Positions 7,767 to 15,005 of a stretch of DNA of 23,229 bases are shown piece after piece. Source of the stretch: WJLY01 sp964399265 (GTDB taxonomy: Bacteria; Joyebacterota; Joyebacteria; Joyebacterales; Joyebacteraceae). The notes beneath the pieces are model-generated. The model worked only from the letters and a program-made list of their open reading frames with translations. It searched no databases and was not told the origin of the DNA. The translations under genes and the position numbers were made by a program. Position 1 is the stretch's first letter, and every line of letters begins with the position of its first letter. The DNA is taken from contig CAYNQF010000032.1 of assembly GCA_964399265.1 (NCBI GenBank), positions 1-23,229 on the forward strand, in the 5' to 3' direction.

Positions 7767-9230
7767 CTAGACGTCGAAGTAGAGCGAGTACTCGGAGGGA
7801 TGCGGCCTGAGCCGGACGACCTCCGCCTCGCGCGTCTTCAGGTTGGTCCATATCTCCACGAACTGCTCCGGGAAGATCCCCGAGTCTGACAGGAAGCTCC
7901 CTCCGCGCTGCAGCTCCTCCAGAGCCTCCTCGAGCGAGGCCGGGAGCGGGGCGATCTTGGCGCGCAGGCCGTTGCCGAGGCCGTGGATGTTCTCGTCGAA
8001 CGGGCCGAACCCCTCCTTCTGGGGGTCGATGCCCTTCTCCATTCCATCCATCCCGGCGGCAAGAAGTGCTGCCATCGCCAGGTACGGGTTGGCGGTGGCG
8101 TCTCCCGGACGGTACTCGATGGTCAGTGTCGACGGCTCCGTGGCGTACTGCGGGATGCGGATCGCGGCGCTCCTGTTGCCGGCGGAGAAGAAGAGGTTCG
8201 TCGGCGCTTCGTGGCCCGGCTGGAGCCTTCGGTAGGAGTTCGTGCTCGCGTTTGTGATCGCGGCGAGCGCACGCCCATGCATGAGGACGCCGCCGACGAA
8301 GCTCCGCGCCTCCTTCGAAAGCCCAGCGTAGCCCGCACTGTCGTGGAACACTGGTTTCCCTTCCAGCTCGAGCCTGATGTGGAAGTGCATGCCGCTCCCG
8401 GCCTCGCCGGCCAGGGGTTTGGGCATGAACGTGGCAGACGTGCCCCACTCGAACGCGGTGTTCCGGACGATGTACTTCCCGAGCATCAGGTGGTCGGCGG
8501 ACGCCAGCAGCGGCTCCGTGAGGAACTCGATCTCGACCTGTCCTGGGGCGCCGTTCTCATGGTGGTGATACTTGACCGGGATCCCGGCCTCCTGCATTCG
8601 TACTACCATCTCGTTCCGCAAGTCGAAGTGCATGTCGCAGGGCGGTATGGCGTGGTACCCGCGGCCCGGCTGGATCCTGTAGCCCAGTCCGCCCTCCGGA
8701 TCGTCAGGTTCCATCCACCCGGCCTCGTCCGAACGTACGTCGTAGAACGCGCCGGACTCGCCGTCGCCGTAGTCGACGGAGGAGAAGACGTAGAACTCGA
8801 GTTCGGGGCTCCAGAAGCTCCTGTCCGCGTGCCCCGAACCAGCGAGCACTTCCTCGGCGCGGGCCGCGATGACACGCGGGTCGAGAGGGAAGGGCGCCCT
8901 CGACTCGGCGTCGGCCGCCGATGCGATGAGGGAGACGACCACGTGGTCGCCGACCTCGTCGACCAGTGCCGTCGAGAGGTCCGGCACGAGCACCATGTCG
9001 CCTCTCTCGAGCGTTTTGAAACCGGGTACACTGGAGCCGTCGAAGCCCACTCCGCGCGCGAACACGGACGCCTGGAACCCCGAGGCGGGTAGGGTAACGT
9101 GGTGCCAGCGTCCCGGTAGGTCGACGAACCTGATGTCGACGAAGTCGGCGGCGCTGCGGACCGCGGCCGCGAAATCCTCCGCGTTCGCCGTCTCGGACAG
9201 TCTGTCAAGTATCTCTCGCTGCTCGTCCAT
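7767..9230 (-). CDS. glnA: Glutamine synthetase, type I
   Basis: GlnA makes glutamine from glutamate, ammonia and ATP and is the main entry point for ammonium nitrogen. The 487-aa product has the GSI hallmarks: the catalytic-loop DGSS near residue 64, the metal and glutamate-binding block PGQVEIEF, MHFHIRL, the ATP-site NRSAAIRIP, EYRPGDATANPYLAMAA, and the family C-terminus YSLYFDV. The segment that carries the adenylylated Tyr in enteric GSI (NLYDLP) reads NIHGLG here, so control by adenylylation is unlikely. It is the only gene in the window on the minus strand. It starts at ATG 9230-9228 with a weak SD. It has its own promoter (9394-9366) and a structured leader of about 130 nt with an attenuator-like terminator. 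Confidence 0.94.
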   Translation of the reverse strand: MDEQREILDRLSETANAEDFAAAVRSAADFVDIRFVDLPGRWHHVTLPASGFQASVFARGVGFDGSSVPGFKTLERGDMVLVPDLSTALVDEVGDHVVVSLIASAADAESRAPFPLDPRVIAARAEEVLAGSGHADRSFWSPELEFYVFSSVDYGDGESGAFYDVRSDEAGWMEPDDPEGGLGYRIQPGRGYHAIPPCDMHFDLRNEMVVRMQEAGIPVKYHHHENGAPGQVEIEFLTEPLLASADHLMLGKYIVRNTAFEWGTSATFMPKPLAGEAGSGMHFHIRLELEGKPVFHDSAGYAGLSKEARSFVGGVLMHGRALAAITNASTNSYRRLQPGHEAPTNLFFSAGNRSAAIRIPQYATEPSTLTIEYRPGDATANPYLAMAALLAAGMDGMEKGIDPQKEGFGPFDENIHGLGNGLRAKIAPLPASLEEALEELQRGGSFLSDSGIFPEQFVEIWTNLKTREAEVVRLRPHPSEYSLYFDV

Positions 9231-9270
9231 TCATTTGGCCCCATGGGTGAGACGCAGAAACACCCGCCGG

Positions 9271-9306
9271 AAGAAAAGGGGGCCTCGGCCAACCGGCCGC
9301 CGCCCC
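9271..9306 (-). terminator. Putative attenuator terminator in the glnA leader
   Basis: Read on the minus strand, GGGGC (9306-9302) pairs with GCCCC (9283-9279). After a 2x2 internal loop, CGGCC pairs with GGCCG around a GGTT tetraloop. The run CTTTTCTT follows (9278-9271). This is an intrinsic terminator inside the glnA leader, about 40 nt before the start codon and after the predicted promoter. Confidence 0.6.
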
Positions 9307-9310
9307 AGTG

Positions 9311-9333
9311 CGCGGCGCCTCCAGAGCGCCGCG
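9311..9333 (-). promoter_or_regulatory. Anti-antiterminator hairpin in the glnA leader
   Basis: CGCGGCGC (9333-9326 on the minus strand) and GCGCCGCG (9318-9311) form an 8-bp stem with a 7-nt loop just upstream of the leader terminator. Its right arm contains CGCCGC (9317-9312), which can instead pair with GCGGCG (9303-9298) in the left arm of the terminator. The two structures would exclude each other. A smaller hairpin, CGGAG/CTCCG (9345-9332), lies before it. Confidence 0.45.
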
Positions 9334-9365
9334 GAGCGTCCTCCGAACTGCCGACGGGTCACTTC

Positions 9366-9394
9366 ATTCTACACGCGCGTGTGTGGTCCGTCAA
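9366..9394 (-). promoter_or_regulatory. Sigma-70 promoter of glnA
   Basis: On the minus strand: -35 TTGACG (9394-9389), a 17-nt spacer, and -10 TAGAAT (9371-9366), each 5 of 6 consensus. Transcription would start near 9359, giving a leader of about 130 nt before glnA. Confidence 0.8.
9371..9382. promoter_or_regulatory. Palindromic operator candidate inside the glnA promoter
   Basis: ACACGCGCGTGT is a perfect 12-bp palindrome. It fills most of the spacer between the -35 and -10 boxes of the glnA promoter. A dimeric regulator bound here would block or reshape the promoter. The regulator is unknown. Confidence 0.45.
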
Positions 9395-9429
9395 ACCGAT
9401 TGAGGCGGCCCGGTCGGGGCTGAAACCCC

Positions 9430-9459
9430 TTGACAGTGCGGAGTTTCGCCGGTTAGCCT
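9430..9459 (+). promoter_or_regulatory. Sigma-70 promoter of the cyclophilin-TPR operon
   Basis: Perfect -35 TTGACA (9430-9435), 18-nt spacer and a weak -10 TAGCCT (9454-9459; 3 of 6). It is divergent from the glnA promoter, with 35 bp between the two -35 boxes. The weak -10 makes this less sure than the trkH and glnA promoters. Confidence 0.6.
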
Positions 9460-9515
9460 GAGTGTGTCGGATGAGAGGCGAGAAGTCACTCATGTGCGCA
9501 GCGCGAGGAGGGAAC

Positions 9516-10277
9516 ATGCGCTCTTGGACAGTCAACCCATCGGCACTGATGGTAGTCCTGCTGGCGGCCATGCTGCTCGTCTTCACGGCAGGCTGCGGCG
9601 CCAGCGAGGAGTCCTCCGGCAAGACGGAGCAGGCTCAGACCGAGACGGCCGCTCAGGCGACCGAGAAGCCGGCGACCGACGATGCGGCCACTCAGACAGA
9701 GGCCTCCAAGGAGGAGGGAACGGACAAGGTGACGACCACGCTCACCATCATCCCCGGCGAGAAGGGCAGCGGAGGCAAGGCCGAGCAGATCGAGATCCCC
9801 TATCTGCCCGCGGGAGAGAAGATCGCCACCCTGGAGACGACCAAGGGCACGATCAAGATCCAGCTGTGGGAGGACAAGGCTCCCAACACCGTCAAGAACT
9901 TCATCTACCTGGCCAACTCCGGCAAGTACGACGGTGTGGACTTCCACAGGGTGATCGACGGCTTCATGGCCCAGACCGGTGACGTGGAGCACCGCGGCGG
10001 CTACGGTGGCCCGGGCTACTCGATACCAGCGGAGTTCGACAAGGACCTCAAGCACGAGCGCGGTGTCGTCTCGATGGCTCGTTCGCAGGATCCCGATTCG
10101 GCGGGCAGCCAGTTCTTCATCATGTTCGCAAGCGCGCCCCACCTCAACGGCCAGTATACGGCCTTCGGTAAGGTCATCGAGGGCATGGACGTGGTCGACA
10201 AGCTGAACAAGGGCGAGCCGCCTGCGAAGCCGGACAAGATCCTCAAGGCCCGCGTGGAGTCGGTGCCCGAGAAGTAG
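9516..10277 (+). CDS. Cyclophilin-type peptidyl-prolyl isomerase lipoprotein
   Basis: Cyclophilins catalyse cis-trans isomerisation of prolyl peptide bonds and help proteins fold. The 253-aa product starts with a signal peptide and a lipobox-like FTAGC, with the lipid-modified Cys at 27, so it should be anchored to a membrane on the outer or periplasmic side. A low-complexity linker of Glu, Thr, Ala and Lys runs to about residue 75. The cyclophilin domain covers about 104-250 and keeps the active-site residues FHR (143-145), Gln153 (GFMAQTGD) and SAGSQFF (195-201). It is the short bacterial type. Longer in-frame starts exist from 9462, but ATG 9516 has GAGGAGGG just upstream and yields a clean signal peptide. 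Two exported TPR proteins follow at 31 and 20 nt spacing, suggesting an envelope operon. Confidence 0.9.
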   Translation: MRSWTVNPSALMVVLLAAMLLVFTAGCGASEESSGKTEQAQTETAAQATEKPATDDAATQTEASKEEGTDKVTTTLTIIPGEKGSGGKAEQIEIPYLPAGEKIATLETTKGTIKIQLWEDKAPNTVKNFIYLANSGKYDGVDFHRVIDGFMAQTGDVEHRGGYGGPGYSIPAEFDKDLKHERGVVSMARSQDPDSAGSQFFIMFASAPHLNGQYTAFGKVIEGMDVVDKLNKGEPPAKPDKILKARVESVPEK

Positions 10278-10308
10278 CGCCGGTTCCGCCTGAACGGAGG
10301 TTCGCAGC

Positions 10309-10941
10309 ATGCACACGACACAGCGACCGGGCATGGTCACCATGACCGTGCTCCTGTTGACGCTCCTTCTGTCGGTCTGTGCGTCGGCACAGGAGGCTTC
10401 CGACGACGTGGCCGCGCAGGTCACGGCCAGGATCGAGGAACTCTCGACGCAGGTGGAGCACGACCCGGGCAATCTGGAGCTGCTGATCGACCTGGGGAAC
10501 ACGTATTACGAGAACAACATGCTCGACCAGGCGCTCGCCACGTATCTGCGGGCCGTTGAGGTCGACTCGACGCACGTCGGCGCGAGGCTCAACATGGGGG
10601 CACTCCTGTCCGACATGGGTCAGTTCGAGCGTTCGATCGCCGAACTCAAGAAGGCGCTGGAACTCGACCCGAACGATGCGCTCGTAGCGGCCACGCTCGG
10701 AAGCGCTTACTACGGATTCCGGCAGTACCCGCAGGCCATCGAGATGTACCAGAAGGCGCTGCAGATAGACCCGAACAACCTCGAGGCTCACTTCAATCTC
10801 GGCGTCGCGTTCGCGGACGTGCAGATCTTCGACGAGGCGGTGAGGGAGTGGGAGAAGGTCATCGAGATCGACCCGGCCAGCGGGGCCGCGGCGATATCGA
10901 GAGAGAATATCTCGATGGTGAACGAGTTCAGGAACAAGTGA
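10309..10941 (+). CDS. Exported TPR-repeat protein
   Basis: The 210-aa product has an N-terminal signal peptide with a probable signal peptidase I site after ASA (residues 25-27). Four consecutive 34-residue tetratricopeptide repeats occupy about 55-88, 89-122, 123-156 and 157-190. Each ends with the typical LDP/IDP turn (ALELDPND, ALQIDPNN, VIEIDPAS). TPRs are protein-binding scaffolds, and no enzymatic domain is present. GGAGG at 10296-10300 supports ATG 10309. It lies between the cyclophilin and a second, larger TPR lipoprotein, and all three are exported. A role in assembling or scaffolding an envelope complex fits, but the partner cannot be told from the sequence. Confidence 0.85.
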   Translation: MHTTQRPGMVTMTVLLLTLLLSVCASAQEASDDVAAQVTARIEELSTQVEHDPGNLELLIDLGNTYYENNMLDQALATYLRAVEVDSTHVGARLNMGALLSDMGQFERSIAELKKALELDPNDALVAATLGSAYYGFRQYPQAIEMYQKALQIDPNNLEAHFNLGVAFADVQIFDEAVREWEKVIEIDPASGAAAISRENISMVNEFRNK

Positions 10942-10961
10942 CGGTTCTGGGAGGCACAAAC

Positions 10962-12206
10962 ATGCGGAAGGCACGATCGGCTCTGGTGTGGGGCATGTGC
11001 GCGCTTGCCGTGGTCGCCGTCGTCGGATGCACGGGGACGATGCCGGAGCAAGAAACCGGTGTGACCACTATCAGCGGCGGCACGGGCTCGACCGCGACCG
11101 AGACGCAGGCCCCGGTGGAACTCTCGCCCGCGCAGATGAAGGCGAACAACGCCGCGGAGTTCCTGCGCGTGCGCGAGATCGGCAAGGCCATCGAGAACTA
11201 CCAAGCGGCCATCGAACTCGACCCGACCTACGTTGAGTCGTACTACGGACTCGGCAGGATCTATCTGGTCGAGACGCAGGAGTTCGACAAGGCGCTCGAG
11301 ATGTACGAGCGCGCCAGGGACTACGCTCCCGACGACGCGTACTCGCACGCGTCGCTGGCGTACGCGTATTTTCTCACGGGGCGGTATCAGGACTCCGTCG
11401 AGGAGTACGTCGAAGCGGTGAGGCTCGACCCTGAGAACGCTGACAGCTTCCTGAACCTCGGCTACGCCTACGAGAAGATGGGAATGGACCTTGCGGCGCT
11501 GAACGCCTATAGGCGGGCAAGCGAGTTGGCGCCCAACGACGCCAGAACGGTCCAGCAGCTCGCGCAGCTGTACTACCGCGCGAATCTCTACGACCAGGCC
11601 ATAAACGCTTACGAGCGCGTGAGAGGTTTCGGCGGCGCGTCCACCTACACTCTCAAGACGCTCGGGTTCCTGTACCTGAAGGTGGGGCGCTACAGCCAGG
11701 CGGAGACCATTTTCCTGGCCGTTCTCCAGAAGGACCCTAACGACATAGCCGCGCGGGCGAACCTGGCGTCGGTCTATCGCGCGATCGGTGACAACAGCAA
11801 GGCCACGGAGCAGTTCGAATATCTGGCGAACGCTAATCCGAACGATCCGCAGTACCTTGCCGCTCTGGCGGACGCGTACAACGACGCGGGTGAGTACGGT
11901 TCTGCCATCACGACCGCGCAGAGACTCCTTCAGATCTCTCCAGGCAACGGGGGCGCCTACATGTCCTGGGCCAAGGCCCTGGAGAAGCAGGGGGCTGCTC
12001 TGGTCGCGAAGGGCAAGTCGACCGGTGACGGCGCCACCTTCGACGCCGCGGTCGCGAAGTACCAGGACGCGATCTCCAAGCTCGAGCGCGCCCAGGCCGA
12101 CTCACAGTGGAGGGCACAGGCCGTAAGGGAGATAGCGAGGCAGAACAGCCTCATCGAAATAGCGCAGAACGAGAAGCTCCGCAACATCTGGAACAAGGGG
12201 GAGTAG
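10962..12206 (+). CDS. TPR-repeat lipoprotein
   Basis: The 414-aa product begins with a lipoprotein signal peptide whose lipobox VVGC places the lipidated Cys at residue 23, followed by a Thr/Gly-rich linker to about 55. From about 60 to 340 it is a chain of roughly eight TPRs (for example NYQAAIELDPTY, EYVEAVRLDPEN, AYRRASELAPND, VLQKDPND). The C-terminus (about 345-414) is a helical, Lys/Glu-rich region with an irregular repeat. The in-frame extension upstream overlaps the previous gene and lacks a signal peptide, so ATG 10962 with GGGAGG (10949-10954) is the start. It is probably the last gene of the operon that begins with the cyclophilin. A very strong hairpin lies after its stop. Confidence 0.85.
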   Translation: MRKARSALVWGMCALAVVAVVGCTGTMPEQETGVTTISGGTGSTATETQAPVELSPAQMKANNAAEFLRVREIGKAIENYQAAIELDPTYVESYYGLGRIYLVETQEFDKALEMYERARDYAPDDAYSHASLAYAYFLTGRYQDSVEEYVEAVRLDPENADSFLNLGYAYEKMGMDLAALNAYRRASELAPNDARTVQQLAQLYYRANLYDQAINAYERVRGFGGASTYTLKTLGFLYLKVGRYSQAETIFLAVLQKDPNDIAARANLASVYRAIGDNSKATEQFEYLANANPNDPQYLAALADAYNDAGEYGSAITTAQRLLQISPGNGGAYMSWAKALEKQGAALVAKGKSTGDGATFDAAVAKYQDAISKLERAQADSQWRAQAVREIARQNSLIEIAQNEKLRNIWNKGE

Positions 12207-12259
12207 TCCCCCGTGGCGGCGGGACCCCGGTCCGGCCGCGCCAGCACTTCCATCCTCGG

Positions 12260-12285
12260 GCGGCCGGCCGGCTACGGCCGGCCGC
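12260..12285. other. Very strong hairpin upstream of the cysteine desulfurase gene
   Basis: GCGGCCGGCCG (12260-12270) and CGGCCGGCCGC (12275-12285) form a perfect 11-bp all-GC stem with a GCTA tetraloop. There is no T-run, so it is not a standard intrinsic terminator. It ends about 16 nt before the predicted GTG start of the next gene. It may protect the 3' end of the TPR transcript or limit translation of the desulfurase. Confidence 0.7.
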
Positions 12286-12301
12286 GCCGCGCAGGGAGCC
12301 A

Positions 12302-13483
12302 GTGGACTTGGACAGGATATATCTCGACAACAACGCGACCACGCCGACGGACCCTCGCGTCGTGGAGGCGATGTCCCCGTATTTCGCCGGTGCCTTCGGC
12401 AATCCATCGAGCCCACACTCGATGGCGCAGGAGGCCCGTCGCGCCGTTGAGGACGCCAGAGAGACCGTCGCGGCGGCCATTGGCGCAAGACCTCGGTCGA
12501 TCGTCTTCACGAGCGGCGGCTCCGAGTCGGACAATATCGCGATCAAGGGGGTCGTGCTCCCGAGACTCGGAGGCCGCGGCCACATCGTGACGACCGCCAT
12601 CGAACACCACGCGGTGCTCCGCACGTGTGAGTACGTCCGCGACCGGTTCGGTCTCGACGTGACATTCGTCGGCGTCGACTCCGAAGGGCTCGTCGATCCC
12701 GGTGAGGTGGAGAGAGCGTGCAGAAGGGATACGGTCCTGGTCTCGGTCATGCTCGCCAACAACGAGGTGGGCGTCATCGAGCCGCTCAGCGAGATCGCTG
12801 CCGCGGCGCGGAAGAGGGGGATCGTAGTGCATACCGACGCGGTGCAGGCCGTCGGGAAGATCCCCATCGACGTCGAGTCGCTCGGCGTCGACTTTCTGGC
12901 GATGTCGGCGCACAAGTTCTATGGACCAAAGGGCGTCGGCGCCCTCTACGTCAGGCCCGGCGTGTCCTTCGACCCGCTGTCGCACGGCGGCAGCCACGAG
13001 TGGGGCCTGAGGCCCGGGACGGAGAACGTGCCCGGCATCGTCGGCCTCGCCCGGGCCCTGAGCATAGCGGTCGCCGGCATGCCGGAGGAGGCCGCGAGAC
13101 TCGAGAGTCTGACCGAGCGGCTCGAGACGGGCCTCGAGAGCAGGATCCCGGATGTGGTCGTCCATTCGCGCGGCGCTCCCCGCATACCCGGCACCTCCAA
13201 CGTGGCCTTCAGGTACGTGGAGGGCGAGAGCGTGGTGCTCGGCCTGGACATGGAGGGGATAGAGGTGTCGACCGGGTCAGCCTGCACCACCGATTCGGCT
13301 GAGCCCTCGCACGTGCTGTCCGCCATGGGTGTGGCTCCGAACGAGGCTCAGGGCTCCGTGCGCTTCGGGCTGGGGCGGCACACGAGCGAGGACGATGTCG
13401 ACCGAGTCGTCGGGATCCTCCCAGGGATCGTCGAACGGCTCAGGGCCATGTCGCCCCTCTACCGGCCGGGCGACCGGGTTTGA
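12302..13483 (+). CDS. Cysteine desulfurase, NifS/IscS type (class I)
   Basis: This PLP enzyme removes sulfur from cysteine, giving alanine and an enzyme-bound persulfide that feeds Fe-S cluster assembly and tRNA thiolation. The product is about 393 aa, normal for the family. Visible signatures: YLDNNATTPTDPRV at the N-terminus, the EHHAV histidine near 103, HTDAVQA, the PLP lysine in SAHKFYGPKG (near 205), and the active-site Cys in STGSACTTDSAEPSHVL (near 327), whose loop length marks class I (NifS/IscS). The long upstream in-frame stretch overlaps the TPR gene and has no family similarity. GTG 12302 lies 3 nt after GGGAG, and TTG 12308 (9 nt) is the alternative. No iscU, iscA or mnmA lies beside it. 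The stop is 2 nt from the next gene, suggesting translational coupling. Confidence 0.93.
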   Translation: MDLDRIYLDNNATTPTDPRVVEAMSPYFAGAFGNPSSPHSMAQEARRAVEDARETVAAAIGARPRSIVFTSGGSESDNIAIKGVVLPRLGGRGHIVTTAIEHHAVLRTCEYVRDRFGLDVTFVGVDSEGLVDPGEVERACRRDTVLVSVMLANNEVGVIEPLSEIAAAARKRGIVVHTDAVQAVGKIPIDVESLGVDFLAMSAHKFYGPKGVGALYVRPGVSFDPLSHGGSHEWGLRPGTENVPGIVGLARALSIAVAGMPEEAARLESLTERLETGLESRIPDVVVHSRGAPRIPGTSNVAFRYVEGESVVLGLDMEGIEVSTGSACTTDSAEPSHVLSAMGVAPNEAQGSVRFGLGRHTSEDDVDRVVGILPGIVERLRAMSPLYRPGDRV

Positions 13484-13485
13484 CG

Positions 13486-14517
13486 ATGCGGAACGCGCGC
13501 CGCCTGTCCCTTGCCGCGCTGGTCCTGATCACGCTGGCTCTTCCGTCGGTGTCCCCGGGAGTGGCGCCGGGTGCTGCGGCGCAGTTTCCAGAGAACGTGT
13601 CGGCGCCGTATGACTCGGCGGCCCTTCTGAACTCGGCGGGCGAGTGGAATGCGCTGCCGGGAAGAGACGTCGCCGTCCTGTACCACGACGACGAGCCGTA
13701 CGCGGGCCGAGTCCTCGCGATCAGCGAGGAGAGGGCCCCCGTCATCGCGGCCTCGATGGGGCTTCGCACGATCTCACCGCTCAGGATCATGGTCGCCTCC
13801 TCGGACGAGGAGTTCCTCCAGCTCACGCACTACGGGGTGCCCGACTGGGGTGTGGGCTGCGCGCTGAACGGCGAGGGGCTCGTCGTGCTCAAGAGCCCTC
13901 GCATCGTCGGCTACCCGCTCCAGATGGAGACGGTCGTTGCGCACGAGCTGGCCCACATCGCCGCCGGCCGCGTGCTTCGGGGGATAGCCGTGCCTCGCTG
14001 GTTCCACGAGGGTGTCGCACAGGCCGTGGCGGGCGAGTGGCGGGCGTCCGAATCGGTCGACCTCGCTCGTGGCGCGGCCGCCGGCATGCTGCCCGAACTC
14101 TCAGAACTCGACGTGAGTTTTCCGACGGACCGCCGTTCGGCGGCCGTTGCCTATGCCATGTCGTACCAGGCGGTTCGCCTGCTGATGGAGCGCTCCGGCG
14201 CCCGGAGTCCGGGACAACTCGTGGCGGCAGTCTCCGCTGCGCGCGACTTCGACTCCGGGGTGTTCGCCCTGACGGGATGGACGCGGGCGCAGTTCCAGGA
14301 GGAGTACCGCAATCTCCTGTCGAGACGCTTCAGCATCGGCACGGTGCTATCCGACGACAGGTTGCTCTTCGCGGGACTGACGCTCGTGTTCGTGGCGATC
14401 GTTGCCATCCGGTCGGCCAGGACGCGTGCGCGGATGCGCGAGCTCGAGAGGGAGGAGCTGGAGGAGGGAGCGCGGCCCACTGGAGAGGTTCGACCTCCCG
14501 ACTCCAGATGGAGCTGA
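13486..14517 (+). CDS. Membrane-anchored HExxH metallopeptidase (peptidase MA-like)
   Basis: The 343-aa product has a signal peptide or N-terminal anchor (about 5-33). A gluzincin-like zinc site follows: HELAH at 153-157, with a second Glu in PRWFHEGVAQ (E175), as in the peptidase MA family. One hydrophobic helix lies at about 291-309, then a short Arg/Glu-rich cytoplasmic tail. The catalytic domain would face the periplasm or outside. The substrate is unknown. The start ATG 13486 lies 2 nt after the desulfurase stop with no good SD of its own, so it is probably translated by coupling. TTG 13480, overlapping that stop, is an alternative. The pairing with a cysteine desulfurase shows no obvious functional link. 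Confidence 0.75.
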   Translation: MRNARRLSLAALVLITLALPSVSPGVAPGAAAQFPENVSAPYDSAALLNSAGEWNALPGRDVAVLYHDDEPYAGRVLAISEERAPVIAASMGLRTISPLRIMVASSDEEFLQLTHYGVPDWGVGCALNGEGLVVLKSPRIVGYPLQMETVVAHELAHIAAGRVLRGIAVPRWFHEGVAQAVAGEWRASESVDLARGAAAGMLPELSELDVSFPTDRRSAAVAYAMSYQAVRLLMERSGARSPGQLVAAVSAARDFDSGVFALTGWTRAQFQEEYRNLLSRRFSIGTVLSDDRLLFAGLTLVFVAIVAIRSARTRARMRELEREELEEGARPTGEVRPPDSRWS

Positions 14518-14582
14518 CGGAGGCGGGTGCCGACGCGTCGACGTTCCGGAGGGGCCGCGGCGCTTCGGAGCGGCGAATCGGT

Positions 14583-14611
14583 TTGACACCCCGTCGGGCG
14601 CTTGCTATACT
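14583..14611 (+). promoter_or_regulatory. Sigma-70 promoter of the tRNA operon
   Basis: TTGACA (14583-14588), a 17-nt spacer and TATACT (14606-14611) make a near-consensus promoter. Transcription would start near 14618, about 8 nt before the first tRNA. Confidence 0.9.
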
Positions 14612-14625
14612 GCCGCCTGGAGGTC

Positions 14626-14712
14626 GGAGGGCTAGACCTAACTGGTAAGGCAGCGGTCTTGAAAACCGCCGGGCGAAAGCCCTTGGGGGTTCGAGTCCCT
14701 CGCCCTCCGCCA
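14626..14712 (+). tRNA. tRNA-Ser (anticodon TGA)
   Basis: Acceptor strands GGAGGGC (14626-14632) and GCCCTCC (14702-14708), discriminator G, and encoded CCA (14710-14712). The anticodon arm GCGGT-CTTGAAA-ACCGC carries anticodon TGA. The long variable arm GGGC-GAAA-GCCC is the class II mark of serine tRNAs. The T-arm has TTCGAGT. The D-stem is short and imperfect. Confidence 0.95.
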
Positions 14713-14753
14713 TACGGAGATCCGCGTCGAGTGGACTCGTTGGTAGGCTCCGA

Positions 14754-14843
<90 letters not shown>

Positions 14844-14851
14844 GGAAATGA

Positions 14852-14928
14852 GCGCCCATAGCTCAATTGGATAGAGCGTCTGGCTACGGACCAGAAGGTT
14901 GGGGGTTCGAGTCCTCCTGGGCGTACCA
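14852..14928 (+). tRNA. tRNA-Arg (anticodon ACG)
   Basis: Acceptor strands GCGCCCA (14852-14858) and TGGGCGT (14918-14924), discriminator A, and encoded CCA (14926-14928). The D-arm is GCTC-AATTGGATA-GAGC. The anticodon arm TCTGG-CTACGGA-CCAGA carries ACG, normally edited to ICG by TadA. It lies only 8 nt after the previous tRNA. Confidence 0.96.
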
Positions 14929-14934
14929 CATGGG

Positions 14935-14970
14935 TGCCCTCCGCTCGATGCGGGGGGCATCTCGTTTTCG
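14935..14970 (+). terminator. Terminator of the tRNA operon
   Basis: TGCCCTCCGC (14935-14944) pairs with GCGGGGGGCA (14950-14959) over 10 bp with one G-U pair and a 5-nt loop. TCTCGTTTTC follows. It lies 6 nt after the last CCA. Confidence 0.88.
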
Positions 14971-15005
14971 GACGGCGCCGGGGCGCCAAGCGTGGAGGTT
15001 GTCTC

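Noticed and set aside
7983..9092. A 369-codon plus-strand open frame inside glnA.
   Set aside because: Antisense shadow of glnA; no family motifs and no ribosome-binding site.
9231..9360. Glutamine riboswitch or leader-peptide attenuator before glnA.
   Set aside because: The conserved glutamine-aptamer bases are not seen, and no start codon with an SD heads a short peptide; only the hairpin-switch idea remains.
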